Origin: an uncultured Clostridia bacterium
GTDB taxonomy: Bacteria; Bacillota; Clostridia; Oscillospirales; Ruminococcaceae
Assembly (NCBI GenBank): GCA_946613705.1
Contig: CAMOFU010000057.1
Span: 1-11,949, forward strand
Direction: 5' to 3'
Length of the DNA stretch: 11,949 bases
Below the pieces are notes generated by a model. It did not search any database. It was not told the DNA's origin and saw only the letters and a program-made list of their open reading frames with translations. Each line of letters starts with the position of its first letter. The first letter of the stretch is position 1. This document shows, piece by piece, positions 1 through 6,248 of the stretch. The translations under genes and the position numbers were made by a program.

Positions 1-22
1 AACCTTTCTTCAGAAAGGTTTT
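1..22 (+). terminator. Perfect hairpin at the left edge, possible terminator of the upstream gene
   Basis: An 8-bp perfect stem (AACCTTTC at 1-8 with GAAAGGTT at 13-20) closes a TTCA loop and is followed by only two further T residues before CCCC. It lies about 80 bases before yabP. It could terminate the gene to the left, although the T-tract is poor and the stem may begin outside the window. A structured leader for yabP is the alternative. Confidence 0.4.
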
Positions 23-103
23 CCCCAGTAGGTCCCGCAGACAGTAAGGGTAAATAATCGTTTGCGGTGATGCATGGTACAGATCGGATATGGAGGTAGA
101 CTG

Positions 104-376
104 ATGGCAGATATAACGGGTTCGCACAGCATGATACTTGAAGACCGATCGCGGCTGGAGCTGACGGGCATTACGGACGTAGACAGATTTGACGAGCAGG
201 AGATCGAGCTGTTCACCCGAATGGGTGAGCTCACGGTCAAGGGCACGGGGCTGCATATAAACGAGATGAGTGTCGGCAGCGGAAAGCTCACGGTAGAGGG
301 GGACATTTCTGCTGTTATCTACGGTGACAAGGACAGGAAGAAGAAGCCGACGCTGTTCGGCAGGCTGATGAGATGA
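104..376 (+). CDS. yabP: Sporulation protein YabP
   Basis: YabP is a small spore-envelope protein made in the mother cell. In Bacillus it is encoded directly before yabQ, as here. The 90-residue product opens with an HSMILEDRSRLELTGITDV stretch, followed by acidic FDEQEIELFT, the LTVKG/LHIN beta segments, a KLTVEGDI strand and a basic C-terminus. This is the YabP/YqfC beta-rich pattern at about the usual length. No signal peptide or membrane segment is present. The start at 104 is chosen because GGAGGT at 92-97 lies six bases upstream; an in-frame ATG at 74 has no such site. The stop lies 44 bases before the preferred yabQ start. I see no convincing sporulation-sigma promoter upstream. The family call is firm; the molecular role is known only as sporulation-related. 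Confidence 0.92.
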   Translation: MADITGSHSMILEDRSRLELTGITDVDRFDEQEIELFTRMGELTVKGTGLHINEMSVGSGKLTVEGDISAVIYGDKDRKKKPTLFGRLMR

Positions 377-404
377 AGAGCTGTCTGCTGCTTATGACCG
401 CAGC

Positions 405-411
405 GGAGGAG
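405..411 (+). promoter_or_regulatory. Shine-Dalgarno site that decides the yabQ start
   Basis: GGAGGAG at 405-411 lies nine bases before the ATG at 421. The two earlier in-frame ATGs, at 373 (overlapping the yabP stop as ATGA) and 394, have no comparable site. Confidence 0.6.
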
Positions 412-420
412 ATACTCCCG

Positions 421-837
421 ATGCGTCCGCCCGCCGCCTTTGACCGCGAGACGTTTGCTGCTGCCTGTCTGCTCGGGCTGATACTCGGTGCGGTATACGA
501 TCTGCTGCGTTCTCTTAGGCGCGGAGCACGGCTCGGCGGGATCGCGGAGAATATCCTTGACTTTTTCTTTGCGCTTCTGTTTTTCTTCTGCTGCTTTGTG
601 CTTTCTGTTGCCCGCACGGGAAGTGTCAGGCTTTTCACGCTTGCAGCGATGCTTCTCGGTGCTGCTGCCGAAAGATACACGTCGGGAAGGCTGATAACAG
701 CTGTCTTTTCTCAGGTATTCAGAGGTCTGAGAGCCGTCTGCGAGCTGTCGGTCGGAAGGGTATTTGCTAAAATTTCACAAAAAATCCGTACTGCATTTGT
801 AAAAAATAAAAATAAATTGAGAAAATTAAAAAAATAA
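421..837 (+). CDS. yabQ: Spore cortex/coat biosynthesis membrane protein YabQ
   Basis: YabQ is a mother-cell membrane protein needed for cortex formation in Bacillus. From 421 the product is 138 residues. It has a first membrane helix (about residues 12-30) containing GLILGAVYDLLR, which matches the family's G-x-x-x-GxxYDxxR signature. A very hydrophobic Phe-rich second helix follows (about 45-66), then a third (about 73-90) and a basic cytoplasmic tail ending in Lys/Asn repeats. The start at 421 leaves about 17 residues before the first glycine motif, as in known YabQ proteins, and has a strong ribosome site. A start at 373 (154 residues, ATGA overlap with yabP) remains possible through translational coupling. 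Position after yabP supports the call. Confidence 0.88.
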   Translation: MRPPAAFDRETFAAACLLGLILGAVYDLLRSLRRGARLGGIAENILDFFFALLFFFCCFVLSVARTGSVRLFTLAAMLLGAAAERYTSGRLITAVFSQVFRGLRAVCELSVGRVFAKISQKIRTAFVKNKNKLRKLKK

Positions 838-849
838 CATAAAAGGGTC

Positions 850-878
850 TTGAAAGTAAAAGAATTATGATGTATAAT
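850..878 (+). promoter_or_regulatory. Vegetative (sigma-A type) promoter for divIC-yabR
   Basis: TTGAAA at 850-855 and a perfect TATAAT at 873-878 are separated by 17 bases, so transcription should begin near 885. It lies just after yabQ and would let the division gene divIC and yabR be made in growing cells independently of the sporulation genes upstream. Confidence 0.75.
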
Positions 879-900
879 ATAGAGGTGTAAATAGGTCCGC

Positions 901-920
901 GGCAGTCCTGCCATTGGCAG
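901..920 (+). promoter_or_regulatory. Three-part palindrome in the divIC 5' leader
   Basis: GGCAG (901-905), CTGCC (908-912) and GGCAG (916-920) follow one another. The middle block can pair with either flank, giving two mutually exclusive short hairpins in the untranslated leader between the promoter and the divIC ribosome site (AGGA at 939-942). A regulatory role is only an inference. Confidence 0.35.
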
Positions 921-950
921 AAAGCTCGGCCGAATGAAAGGAAGTGCGGC

Positions 951-1283
951 ATGATGGCAGATAATAACGCTCCCGTGCAGGAACAGAAGCCCCACGGGCG
1001 GTTTGCGCGTTTTATTGCTTCGGCGGCCGTGCTGTGCCTTATCATTTATGCGATATTCAACATAATCTCCCAGCAGGCACAGATCGCGCAGCTGAAAAAG
1101 CAGAGCGAGGCGCTCTCGGCTCAGATCACCGAGCAGGAGCAGCGCAGTGACGAGTATACACGTCTGCTGCGTTCGGGCGACGAGGCGGAGTATATGGAGA
1201 GGATCGCGGTAGAGCAGCTGGGATATGCATATCCCGGCGAAAGACGGTTCTATATCGTCGAGAAGGCTGACAGCGGAGAGTAA
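951..1283 (+). CDS. divIC: Septum formation initiator, FtsB/DivIC family
   Basis: This is a bitopic membrane protein of the divisome. In Bacillus DivIC works with FtsL and DivIB at the septum. The 110-residue product has a short hydrophilic N-terminus, one membrane helix (about residues 19-38), and a Gln/Lys/Glu-rich coiled coil (about 39-73). It ends with the family signature EYMERIAVEQLGYAYPGER, corresponding to the usual Y-x-E-x-x-A-R-x-x-L-G-x-x-x-P-G-E. Length and layout are typical. Start 951 (ATG, directly followed by a second ATG) has AGGA at 939-942 upstream. The gene follows its own vegetative promoter and leads into yabR 52 bases later; that gap holds a small CTGTC-GGCA-GACAG hairpin (1288-1301). 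The location between yabQ and yabR matches Bacillus and supports DivIC over other FtsB-like proteins. Confidence 0.9.
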   Translation: MMADNNAPVQEQKPHGRFARFIASAAVLCLIIYAIFNIISQQAQIAQLKKQSEALSAQITEQEQRSDEYTRLLRSGDEAEYMERIAVEQLGYAYPGERRFYIVEKADSGE

Positions 1284-1335
1284 GCAGCTGTCGGCAGACA
1301 GGGATCAAGTTAGCAAGAGAGGTAAAAGAAAGTTA

Positions 1336-1839
1336 ATGCAGCTCGAGGTTGGAAAAATTTACGAAGGCAAGGTGACGGGTATCACCAAGTTCGGGGCTTT
1401 TGTTGAGCTCGACCGTGATACAACGGGGATGGTACATATCTCTGAGGTGGCGAACACCTTTGTCAACGACATCAAGGATCATCTCGCAGAGGGGCAGACC
1501 GTCAAGGTAAAGGTGCTCTCTGTCGGGGACGACAAGAAGATCAGTCTGTCCATAAAGAAGGCACTGCCCGCTCCCGAGAAGAAGGGCTTTGACCGCCGTC
1601 AGGGCGGGGGAAGGCCGCAGGGAAGGTCTGCCGCGCCCAAGCCGCGCAGGCAGTATGAGCGGTCCGAGCCGCAGGATTTCACCAAGAACCCCCCTCCTGT
1701 TTACGATGCGGGGGACGGTATGAGAGATGCGGGCTTTGAGGATATGCTCAGCCGTTTCAAGGCAAGCAGTGAGGAGCGGATCTCCGATCTCAAGCACGTT
1801 ATGGACGGCAAGAGAAGGAATACCTCGAGAAGAAAATGA
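1336..1839 (+). CDS. yabR: S1 domain RNA-binding protein, YabR family
   Basis: This is a cytoplasmic RNA-binding protein of the YabR/general stress protein 13 type, thought to act on ribosomes or mRNA translation. The 167-residue product has one S1 (OB-fold) domain at residues 5-74, with GKIYEGKVTGITKFGAFVEL, the GMVHISEV strand and VKVKVLSVGDDKKISLSIK. A basic Gly/Arg/Pro-rich linker (about 80-118) follows, then a C-terminal helix around FEDMLSRFKASSEERISDLK that is typical of this family, and a basic tail. The ATG at 1336 is preferred because the S1 fold begins immediately after it. GAGAGG at 1317-1322 is somewhat far upstream, so initiation may be modest. An in-frame start at 1225 would overlap divIC and add a non-conserved segment. 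A large hairpin follows the stop. Confidence 0.9.
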   Translation: MQLEVGKIYEGKVTGITKFGAFVELDRDTTGMVHISEVANTFVNDIKDHLAEGQTVKVKVLSVGDDKKISLSIKKALPAPEKKGFDRRQGGGRPQGRSAAPKPRRQYERSEPQDFTKNPPPVYDAGDGMRDAGFEDMLSRFKASSEERISDLKHVMDGKRRNTSRRK

Positions 1840-1841
1840 TA

Positions 1842-1894
1842 AACAGTACGAGCTGCCGCTTTTCGGGCAATGTCTGAAAAGCGGCTTTACTGTT
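1842..1894 (+). terminator. Long two-part hairpin after yabR (terminator or structured leader)
   Basis: An outer 7-bp stem (AACAGTA 1842-1848 with TACTGTT 1888-1894) encloses a perfect 10-bp inner stem (GCCGCTTTTC 1855-1864 with GAAAAGCGGC 1876-1885), separated by an asymmetric internal loop (6 and 2 nt). The apical loop is 11 nt. The inner stem followed by TTTAC could end yabR transcription, but the outer stem consumes that short T run. It begins three bases after the yabR stop codon and ends 28 bases before the next start. Confidence 0.5.
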
Positions 1895-1921
1895 GCGGCG
1901 GTCCGAGGGAGACGATTTGCT

Positions 1922-2659
1922 ATGGATACAAATACAAAAATAAAAACGAAAACGAGATCGGGCATCGGAACGGGAAAGCGTATGCTTGCTGCTGCGGCGG
2001 CGGGGATCTCGGCAATGCTGATGCTCTGCTCGTGCATGGGCTCTGTTAAGGACGCTGAGGGCGGCGAGCTGATAAAGAAGGCAAGGAGCGCATATAAGGA
2101 GCTGAACAGCGCCCGCGTGCTGATGACGAATACCGACAGCGGCGAGGTCGAGCAGGAGTTCACCTTCAAATATGACGAGAAGGATATCCTGACCTTCTCG
2201 TACAAGGGCAAAAGCGAGAAAAACGAGTATGCCCAGTACAACAACGGCGCCGAGCTTTTCACCTACGAGAACGGAGAGCTGAGCTACATTCAGCGCGGCG
2301 AGGAGGGCTTTGTGCTCTATACGAGAGACACTACACACCCGCAGGCGGACGAGGGGCTGATACTCTACTCACCGCAGGCGATAACCGAGGCGAAGGTCAC
2401 CGAGGAGAACGGTGTCACTCACATCAGCCACAAATACGATGCCGATAAGATCGGCGCGAGATCGGAGAGCGGCACCGTAACGGGCTTTTCGGCGGATTAC
2501 TGGTTCAGCGGCGAGGAGCTTCTCTATTTTGTCGAGACGACCGATACCGAGGAAAACGGCGAGACAAAGCATTATTCCTATAAGGTGGAGATCACCGAGA
2601 AGAATGCCGTGGACAGGGTCGAGAACACGGTAAAGCAGTACGAAAAGAACGAAGGATGA
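1922..2659 (+). CDS. Putative lipoprotein of unknown function
   Basis: I do not recognise a specific family. The 245-residue product starts with a Lys/Thr-rich positive region, a hydrophobic segment (about residues 21-36), and a lipobox Leu35-Cys36-Ser37-Cys38, so it should be exported and anchored on the outer face of the membrane through Cys38. The mature part is hydrophilic and acidic, with alternating beta-like segments (QEFTFKYDEKDILTFSYKG, then repeated Tyr/Gly-rich strands). This general look recalls LolA-like or other beta-sandwich lipoproteins, but that is only an impression. The ATG at 1922 is preferred because it opens the signal peptide and has GAGGGAG at 1905-1911 upstream; the frame is open further back only into yabR. 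It stands alone between the yabR hairpin and a bidirectional terminator. Confidence 0.82.
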   Translation: MDTNTKIKTKTRSGIGTGKRMLAAAAAGISAMLMLCSCMGSVKDAEGGELIKKARSAYKELNSARVLMTNTDSGEVEQEFTFKYDEKDILTFSYKGKSEKNEYAQYNNGAELFTYENGELSYIQRGEEGFVLYTRDTTHPQADEGLILYSPQAITEAKVTEENGVTHISHKYDADKIGARSESGTVTGFSADYWFSGEELLYFVETTDTEENGETKHYSYKVEITEKNAVDRVENTVKQYEKNEG

Positions 2660-2666
2660 TGAGTGC

Positions 2667-2703
2667 AAAAAAGCTCCCGCAGCAAGCGGGAGCTTTGGTG
2701 TTT
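2667..2703. terminator. Bidirectional intrinsic terminator
   Basis: A 10-bp perfect stem (AAGCTCCCGC 2671-2680 with GCGGGAGCTT 2686-2695) has a five-base loop. On the minus strand the stem is followed by a clean run of T (complement of A at 2667-2672), which suits the SDR gene ending at 2702. On the plus strand it is followed by TTTGGTGTTTATTT and can serve the lipoprotein ending at 2659. It is the only structure between these convergent genes. Confidence 0.85.
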
Positions 2704-3631
2704 ATTTGGTGTTGCTCAGTGTCCACTTCATCGGGGCGATGCGCCTTGCCTTGGTGTTGTCTATCCTCCAGTTCTGGAAGGTGGACGAGGGGTCGAAATA
2801 ACGGTAGTCCGTCTTGGCCTTTGCCTTGTTGAAGCCTAAGCTGAAGCCCTGATTCTTCTGAACTATCGCGCCTATGCGGTTGTGATCGCGCTCGTAGTCG
2901 AGTATCGCCTTGGCGGTGATGATGTCGGAATCGGTAACATTGTATATGCCGTCGTATCTTCCCGAGGGTATCGCGATAATGCCCTTGATGAAGTCGATCA
3001 GATTATACAGGCAGCAGAAGGTAAAGCCGTACAGTCCGTCGTTGAAGATGTATCCCACATCGTCCTTCGGGTCGTAGACCTTGTCCCTGAGATTCTGGGT
3101 GTACTCCGCCGTGTAGATCGGCGCGACCCTTGCGATAACAGGCACACAGTCGGACTTCTTGAAAGCCTTCATGAGATATTTCTCGCTCGTCAGCTTCAGA
3201 TCGGCATAGTTGGTATTGCCCTTCTCGGAGGTAGTTTCCCTTACGGGCTCTCTGCCCTTCTGCGGACCGTAAACATCTGTGGTCGAGAGCAGTATGAAAT
3301 TCTTGATATCATACTTGTCCGCAGCCTCGTAAATAAACTTGTCCATAGCCTTGCTGCGCTTGAGCTCGGCATCGGTGATGTACGAGTCGAGATCGTTGTC
3401 CACCGAATTGGCAAGGTGAACGATAGTGTCGATCTGGTTTGAGGATATCATGCCCGTTATGGTAGTCTTGTCGCTCGGCTCACACTGGACGAAAGAATAA
3501 TTCGGGTCTATGCCTATCTGTCCGTTCGGTGTGCTGTCGGTACCGAAGACCCTGTGCTTTTTTGCGAGAAGAGCGTCTACCAGCTGCATCCCGATGAAGC
3601 CGCTCGCGCCCGTGATAAGTACCGATGCCAT
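2702..3631 (-). CDS. NAD-dependent epimerase/dehydratase family protein (extended SDR)
   Basis: This is a cytoplasmic Rossmann-fold enzyme of the extended short-chain dehydrogenase type; members usually act on nucleotide sugars, but the substrate here cannot be read from sequence. The 309-residue product shows the NAD-binding TGASGFIG motif (residues 7-14), Asp32 after the second strand, and a VHLAN segment (71-75). The active-site Ser/Thr patch LLSTTDVYG lies at 114-122 and the catalytic YADLK (Tyr142, Lys146). The C-terminal half, with NVTDSDII, is substrate-binding in type. The ATG at 3631 is chosen because AAGGAG (complement of 3641-3646) sits nine bases upstream; the TTG at 3640 abuts that site and cannot use it. 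The gene is monocistronic, with its own promoter and terminator. Confidence 0.87.
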   Translation of the reverse strand: MASVLITGASGFIGMQLVDALLAKKHRVFGTDSTPNGQIGIDPNYSFVQCEPSDKTTITGMISSNQIDTIVHLANSVDNDLDSYITDAELKRSKAMDKFIYEAADKYDIKNFILLSTTDVYGPQKGREPVRETTSEKGNTNYADLKLTSEKYLMKAFKKSDCVPVIARVAPIYTAEYTQNLRDKVYDPKDDVGYIFNDGLYGFTFCCLYNLIDFIKGIIAIPSGRYDGIYNVTDSDIITAKAILDYERDHNRIGAIVQKNQGFSLGFNKAKAKTDYRYFDPSSTFQNWRIDNTKARRIAPMKWTLSNTK

Positions 3632-3717
3632 AAAAGTCAACTCCTTACCTGTTGAATACCGCAGCCCGTTCCCCCGTTCCGATGATATATAACGGCTCCC
3701 GTCACTGCGGCATATAT

Positions 3718-3746
3718 ATTATAGCATAATTTTTCCTTATTGAAAA
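3718..3746 (-). promoter_or_regulatory. Promoter for the minus-strand SDR gene
   Basis: Read on the minus strand, TTTTCA (complement of 3741-3746) and a perfect TATAAT (complement of 3718-3723) are 17 bases apart, giving a start near 3711 and a leader of about 80 nt. The leader contains a CCGTT...AACGG inverted pair on the minus strand (complement of about 3675-3695). Confidence 0.65.
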
Positions 3747-3795
3747 GTCTTTTGTGTTCATTTGATGAAAAGTTTTATTTTCTTTATAATTTTAC

Positions 3796-3824
3796 TTGCT
3801 TAAATTTGTGAATTGTGTTAAAAT
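3796..3824 (+). promoter_or_regulatory. Likely promoter for the MBOAT operon
   Basis: TTGCTT at 3796-3801 and TAAAAT at 3819-3824 are spaced by 17 bases in an AT-rich stretch, diverging from the SDR promoter. The -35 box is weak while the -10 box has one mismatch. A start near 3831 would leave a leader of about 80 nt containing the hairpin at 3867-3892. Confidence 0.45.
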
Positions 3825-3866
3825 TATTATGGCAGATGTAACTGTAAGCTTGACTGTAATCAAACA

Positions 3867-3892
3867 AACGGCTCCGTATTTTATCAGCCGTT
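3867..3892 (+). promoter_or_regulatory. Stem-loop in the leader of the MBOAT gene
   Basis: AACGGCT (3867-3873) and AGCCGTT (3886-3892) form a perfect 7-bp stem with a 12-nt loop. It ends eight bases before the GGGGGA ribosome site (3900-3905) of the TTG-started MBOAT gene. The 9-mer AACGGCTCC at its left arm also occurs at 3691-3699 in the SDR leader. There is no T-tract, so it is not a terminator. A protein-binding or translation-control role is inferred only. Confidence 0.35.
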
Positions 3893-3911
3893 CAAATGTG
3901 GGGGATAAATT

Positions 3912-5291
3912 TTGGTATATTCGGAACTGCTGTTCTTTCTCGGGGTGCTCCCCGTCTCCGTACTGCTGTCGTTCCTTGACAGGAGCACGGAGTATAAAAA
4001 CCTTATACTTGTATTGACTTCTGTCATATTTATAAGCTGGGGCAAGCCGCTCGGGTGCCTGCTGATCCTTCTGAGTACCGTTTCGGAGTACCTGATCGGG
4101 CTCGGCATAGGCAGAACGAGGGAAAACAACAGAGCCGCTGCCGCAGCACTGCTGGGTCTGGATATCGTGATCGATCTGGCGCTCATGGTGCTGCTCGGGC
4201 ACAATTACCTGTTTGCCGAGGGCAGCGCACTGCATATAAAGGACGCGCTGATACCTCTCGGGGCGGCATGGTATGCGACAAAGGGCTTATCCTACTGCTT
4301 TGATGTGTTCAGCGGGCGCTGCGCGGCAGAGCGCAACTATTTCTGCCTGCTGACCTATATGGCATCCTACCACTTCATCATGGCGGGGCCCGTGGCGCGG
4401 TACGGTGAGCTTGAGCCGCAGATCCGCCGCAGGCAGATCACGGGGAAAAAGCTCAGCGACGGGCTTGACAGGCTCATGATCGGTCTCGGCAAGGCGGTGC
4501 TGCTCGCGCCCGCGTTCGGGAGGATAGCCACGGCGGGGCTGGAGCATAAGGACACTACGCTTGCGGGCAGCTGGATAGGCATGGCAGCGTTTCTTGCGCA
4601 GTATTGGTTCGCCTTTACGGGGCTGTGCGATATCGCAAAGGGTCTGGGACTGCTGGGAGGCTTTGAGTATGAGGATAATTACCGCGACCTTTCCTGCGGC
4701 GGTATGCTGGAGGGGCTGCTCAAAAGCGCAAACACCTCGTTTGTCCGCCTGCTCGGGGATATCGCCTCGGGCATAGTCCGCGGGAACGCTTTTTTCGGGG
4801 CGATAGCAGCGCTGATATGCTGCGTGCTGGCTGCCCTGTGGTATCATATCAGCCCGAGCTTTGCGGCGGTGGGGCTGGCGCTCGGCGCAGTGGTGATGAT
4901 CGAGCGGCTTATACCCGAGGATAAGAAAAAGAAGATCCCGCTCGCGGTCAAGGCGGTGTATGTGTTCCTGCTTGCCGTTGTGATACTCGGCGGGCTGAGA
5001 TTTGAAACGCTCGACGGCTACAAGGAGTGGCTGCTGTCGCTGTTCGGCTCGGGCAATGAGTATACGCTCACCAAGGCGCTGCTGAAGGTGCTGAAGGAGG
5101 AGCTGTTCCTTATCATATTCAGCTTCTGCTATGTGTGCGTGCCCGTCAGGTCGCTGATACTGAAGGGCATGGCTATGATAGACAAGGGCTCGGCAGGCGG
5201 TCGGGCTGTGCTGAGAGTCGGCAGGACGGTGCTGACGGCTGCGGTGTTCGTGATGTGCGTCATAACACTGGCGGCACAGAAAATGGCGTAA
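3912..5291 (+). CDS. MBOAT-family membrane O-acyltransferase with an atypical active site
   Basis: This is a multi-pass membrane protein of 459 residues related to AlgI/DltB acyltransferases, which move acyl groups across the membrane onto extracellular polymers. Recognisable parts are the N-terminus SELLFFLGVLPVSVLLSFL with FISWGKP (36-46), SYCFDVFSG (127-135), and the MAGPVARYGELE block (157-168). WFAFTGLCDIAKGLGLLGGF (232-251) matches the family's 'YFDFSGYSDIAIGLGRMLGF'. The usual WRRWHISLS motif is replaced around LLKSANTSF (269-277). In an ungapped alignment of this stretch, Asn274 falls where AlgI/DltB have His. The second conserved His appears kept as His312 in LWYH. The start is TTG 3912, preceded by GGGGGA at 3900-3905; no ATG upstream is in frame. 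The next gene follows after 18 bases and resembles part of an MBOAT partner. Activity and substrate are unknown. Confidence 0.82.
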   Translation: MVYSELLFFLGVLPVSVLLSFLDRSTEYKNLILVLTSVIFISWGKPLGCLLILLSTVSEYLIGLGIGRTRENNRAAAAALLGLDIVIDLALMVLLGHNYLFAEGSALHIKDALIPLGAAWYATKGLSYCFDVFSGRCAAERNYFCLLTYMASYHFIMAGPVARYGELEPQIRRRQITGKKLSDGLDRLMIGLGKAVLLAPAFGRIATAGLEHKDTTLAGSWIGMAAFLAQYWFAFTGLCDIAKGLGLLGGFEYEDNYRDLSCGGMLEGLLKSANTSFVRLLGDIASGIVRGNAFFGAIAALICCVLAALWYHISPSFAAVGLALGAVVMIERLIPEDKKKKIPLAVKAVYVFLLAVVILGGLRFETLDGYKEWLLSLFGSGNEYTLTKALLKVLKEELFLIIFSFCYVCVPVRSLILKGMAMIDKGSAGGRAVLRVGRTVLTAAVFVMCVITLAAQKMA

Positions 5292-5309
5292 GGGAGGTGC
5301 GGCAAAGCA

Positions 5310-6248
5310 ATGGAGGACGGATTTGAGCTGCCGATGCAGCTGTCCGAGAACGGTGAGGACGCGGAGCAGGAGCTGCCCGAGGAGTGCGCCGAGAGCGAAA
5401 AGGCGATAGAGCAGCTGAGCGAGCGCTCGGAGAACGAGAAGTATTCGTTTATCAATGTGATCGTGCTGTCGATAGTGCTGATAGCCTGTGCGGTGTACTT
5501 TATTGCGATGACCAGCACCAAGCGCTACGGCGACGAGGGCAACAAGTTCAGCTTTGAAAGACTGGCAAACGGCAAGTATACTGCCGAGATCAGCAAGAGA
5601 TATTATAACTCGATAGCATATCCCGAGGGGATAAAGGACCTTGCGGCGAAGCTTTCGTCGCTTTACGGCATAACCGAGGGCGGCAGCGAGGAGGCATTGC
5701 TGCCCGAGGAGACCAAGACCGAGCAGCTGCCGCAGGTGACCGAGACTACGCCTCCCAAGGGCGGTCACGAGGAGAAGGAGGTCACCACTGCCGATAAGGA
5801 CGATAAGGACGACAATGGCAAAAAGACAAAGGCATCCGATACCTCGGCGGTGAAGTATGATACGGTGTTCGTGCATTCGACGACCTATGACCCGTATGCG
5901 GAGGAGGACGACGACTCGGAGGAGGAGAGCGTTACCACGACGAACAACGACCCGCCCGATGTGAGTGCGACCACAACAGGGCGGCAGACGGAGGTTACGC
6001 ATATCACCACTCCCGAGGCCACTGAGAGCAGGACTGCCCGCCCGACAGAGACAAGGCGCTCCGAGACCGATGTGACACCCGACTCGTCGCTGCCCGAGAC
6101 ACCCCCGTCGGAGCCTGACTCATCCGTTCCCGAAAGCAGCTCGGAGCCCGAGCCCTCGTCCGAGAGCAGCTCCGAGCAGCAGGGCGGTGAGCCTGACAGC
6201 AGCGGCTCGGACGATGCACAGCCCGATCAGCCCGCTGCGGGACCGTGA
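5310..6248 (+). CDS. Single-pass membrane protein with DHHW-like N-terminal part and acidic Ser/Thr/Pro tail
   Basis: The 312-residue product has an acidic cytoplasmic N-terminus (1-45), one membrane helix (about 47-67), and an outside segment at about 78-122. A low-complexity tail of some 190 residues, rich in Glu, Asp, Ser, Thr and Pro, runs to the end. The 78-122 segment (FSFERLANGKYTAEISKRYY, then AYPEGIKDLAAKLSSLYGI) resembles the region just after the membrane anchor in DHHW/AlgX-like partners of MBOAT proteins ('sGkyt..ieeYY.d.fP.R..l..la..lk..yG'). The catalytic SGNH-like domain that should follow is absent. GGGAGGTG at 5292-5298 lies 11 bases before the ATG. The position after an MBOAT gene supports a partner role. 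The tail may be a wall-spanning, possibly glycosylated spacer. The DHHW link is my pattern reading, not a proven homology. Confidence 0.72.
   Translation: MEDGFELPMQLSENGEDAEQELPEECAESEKAIEQLSERSENEKYSFINVIVLSIVLIACAVYFIAMTSTKRYGDEGNKFSFERLANGKYTAEISKRYYNSIAYPEGIKDLAAKLSSLYGITEGGSEEALLPEETKTEQLPQVTETTPPKGGHEEKEVTTADKDDKDDNGKKTKASDTSAVKYDTVFVHSTTYDPYAEEDDDSEEESVTTTNNDPPDVSATTTGRQTEVTHITTPEATESRTARPTETRRSETDVTPDSSLPETPPSEPDSSVPESSSEPEPSSESSSEQQGGEPDSSGSDDAQPDQPAAGP

Noticed and set aside
46..82. Sigma-E-like promoter before yabP (TAAATAAT ... GCATGGTAC)
   Set aside because: Both boxes match the sporulation consensus poorly, and the spacing is uncertain.
4287..6002. 571-codon open frame on the minus strand
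   Set aside because: It lies antisense to the MBOAT and acidic-tail genes, has Arg/His/Leu-rich composition without domains, and reflects codon bias of the plus-strand genes.
6091..6105. LPETP in the acidic tail as a sortase signal
   Set aside because: The motif needs LPxTG followed by a hydrophobic segment and a positive tail at the C-terminus; here it is LPETP within a low-complexity region with about 47 more hydrophilic residues.
5310..6248. Frameshifted remnant of a full DHHW protein
   Set aside because: The frame is intact to its stop, the tail has purposeful Ser/Thr/Glu/Pro composition, and no DHHW-type catalytic motif is visible in the other frames before the next gene.
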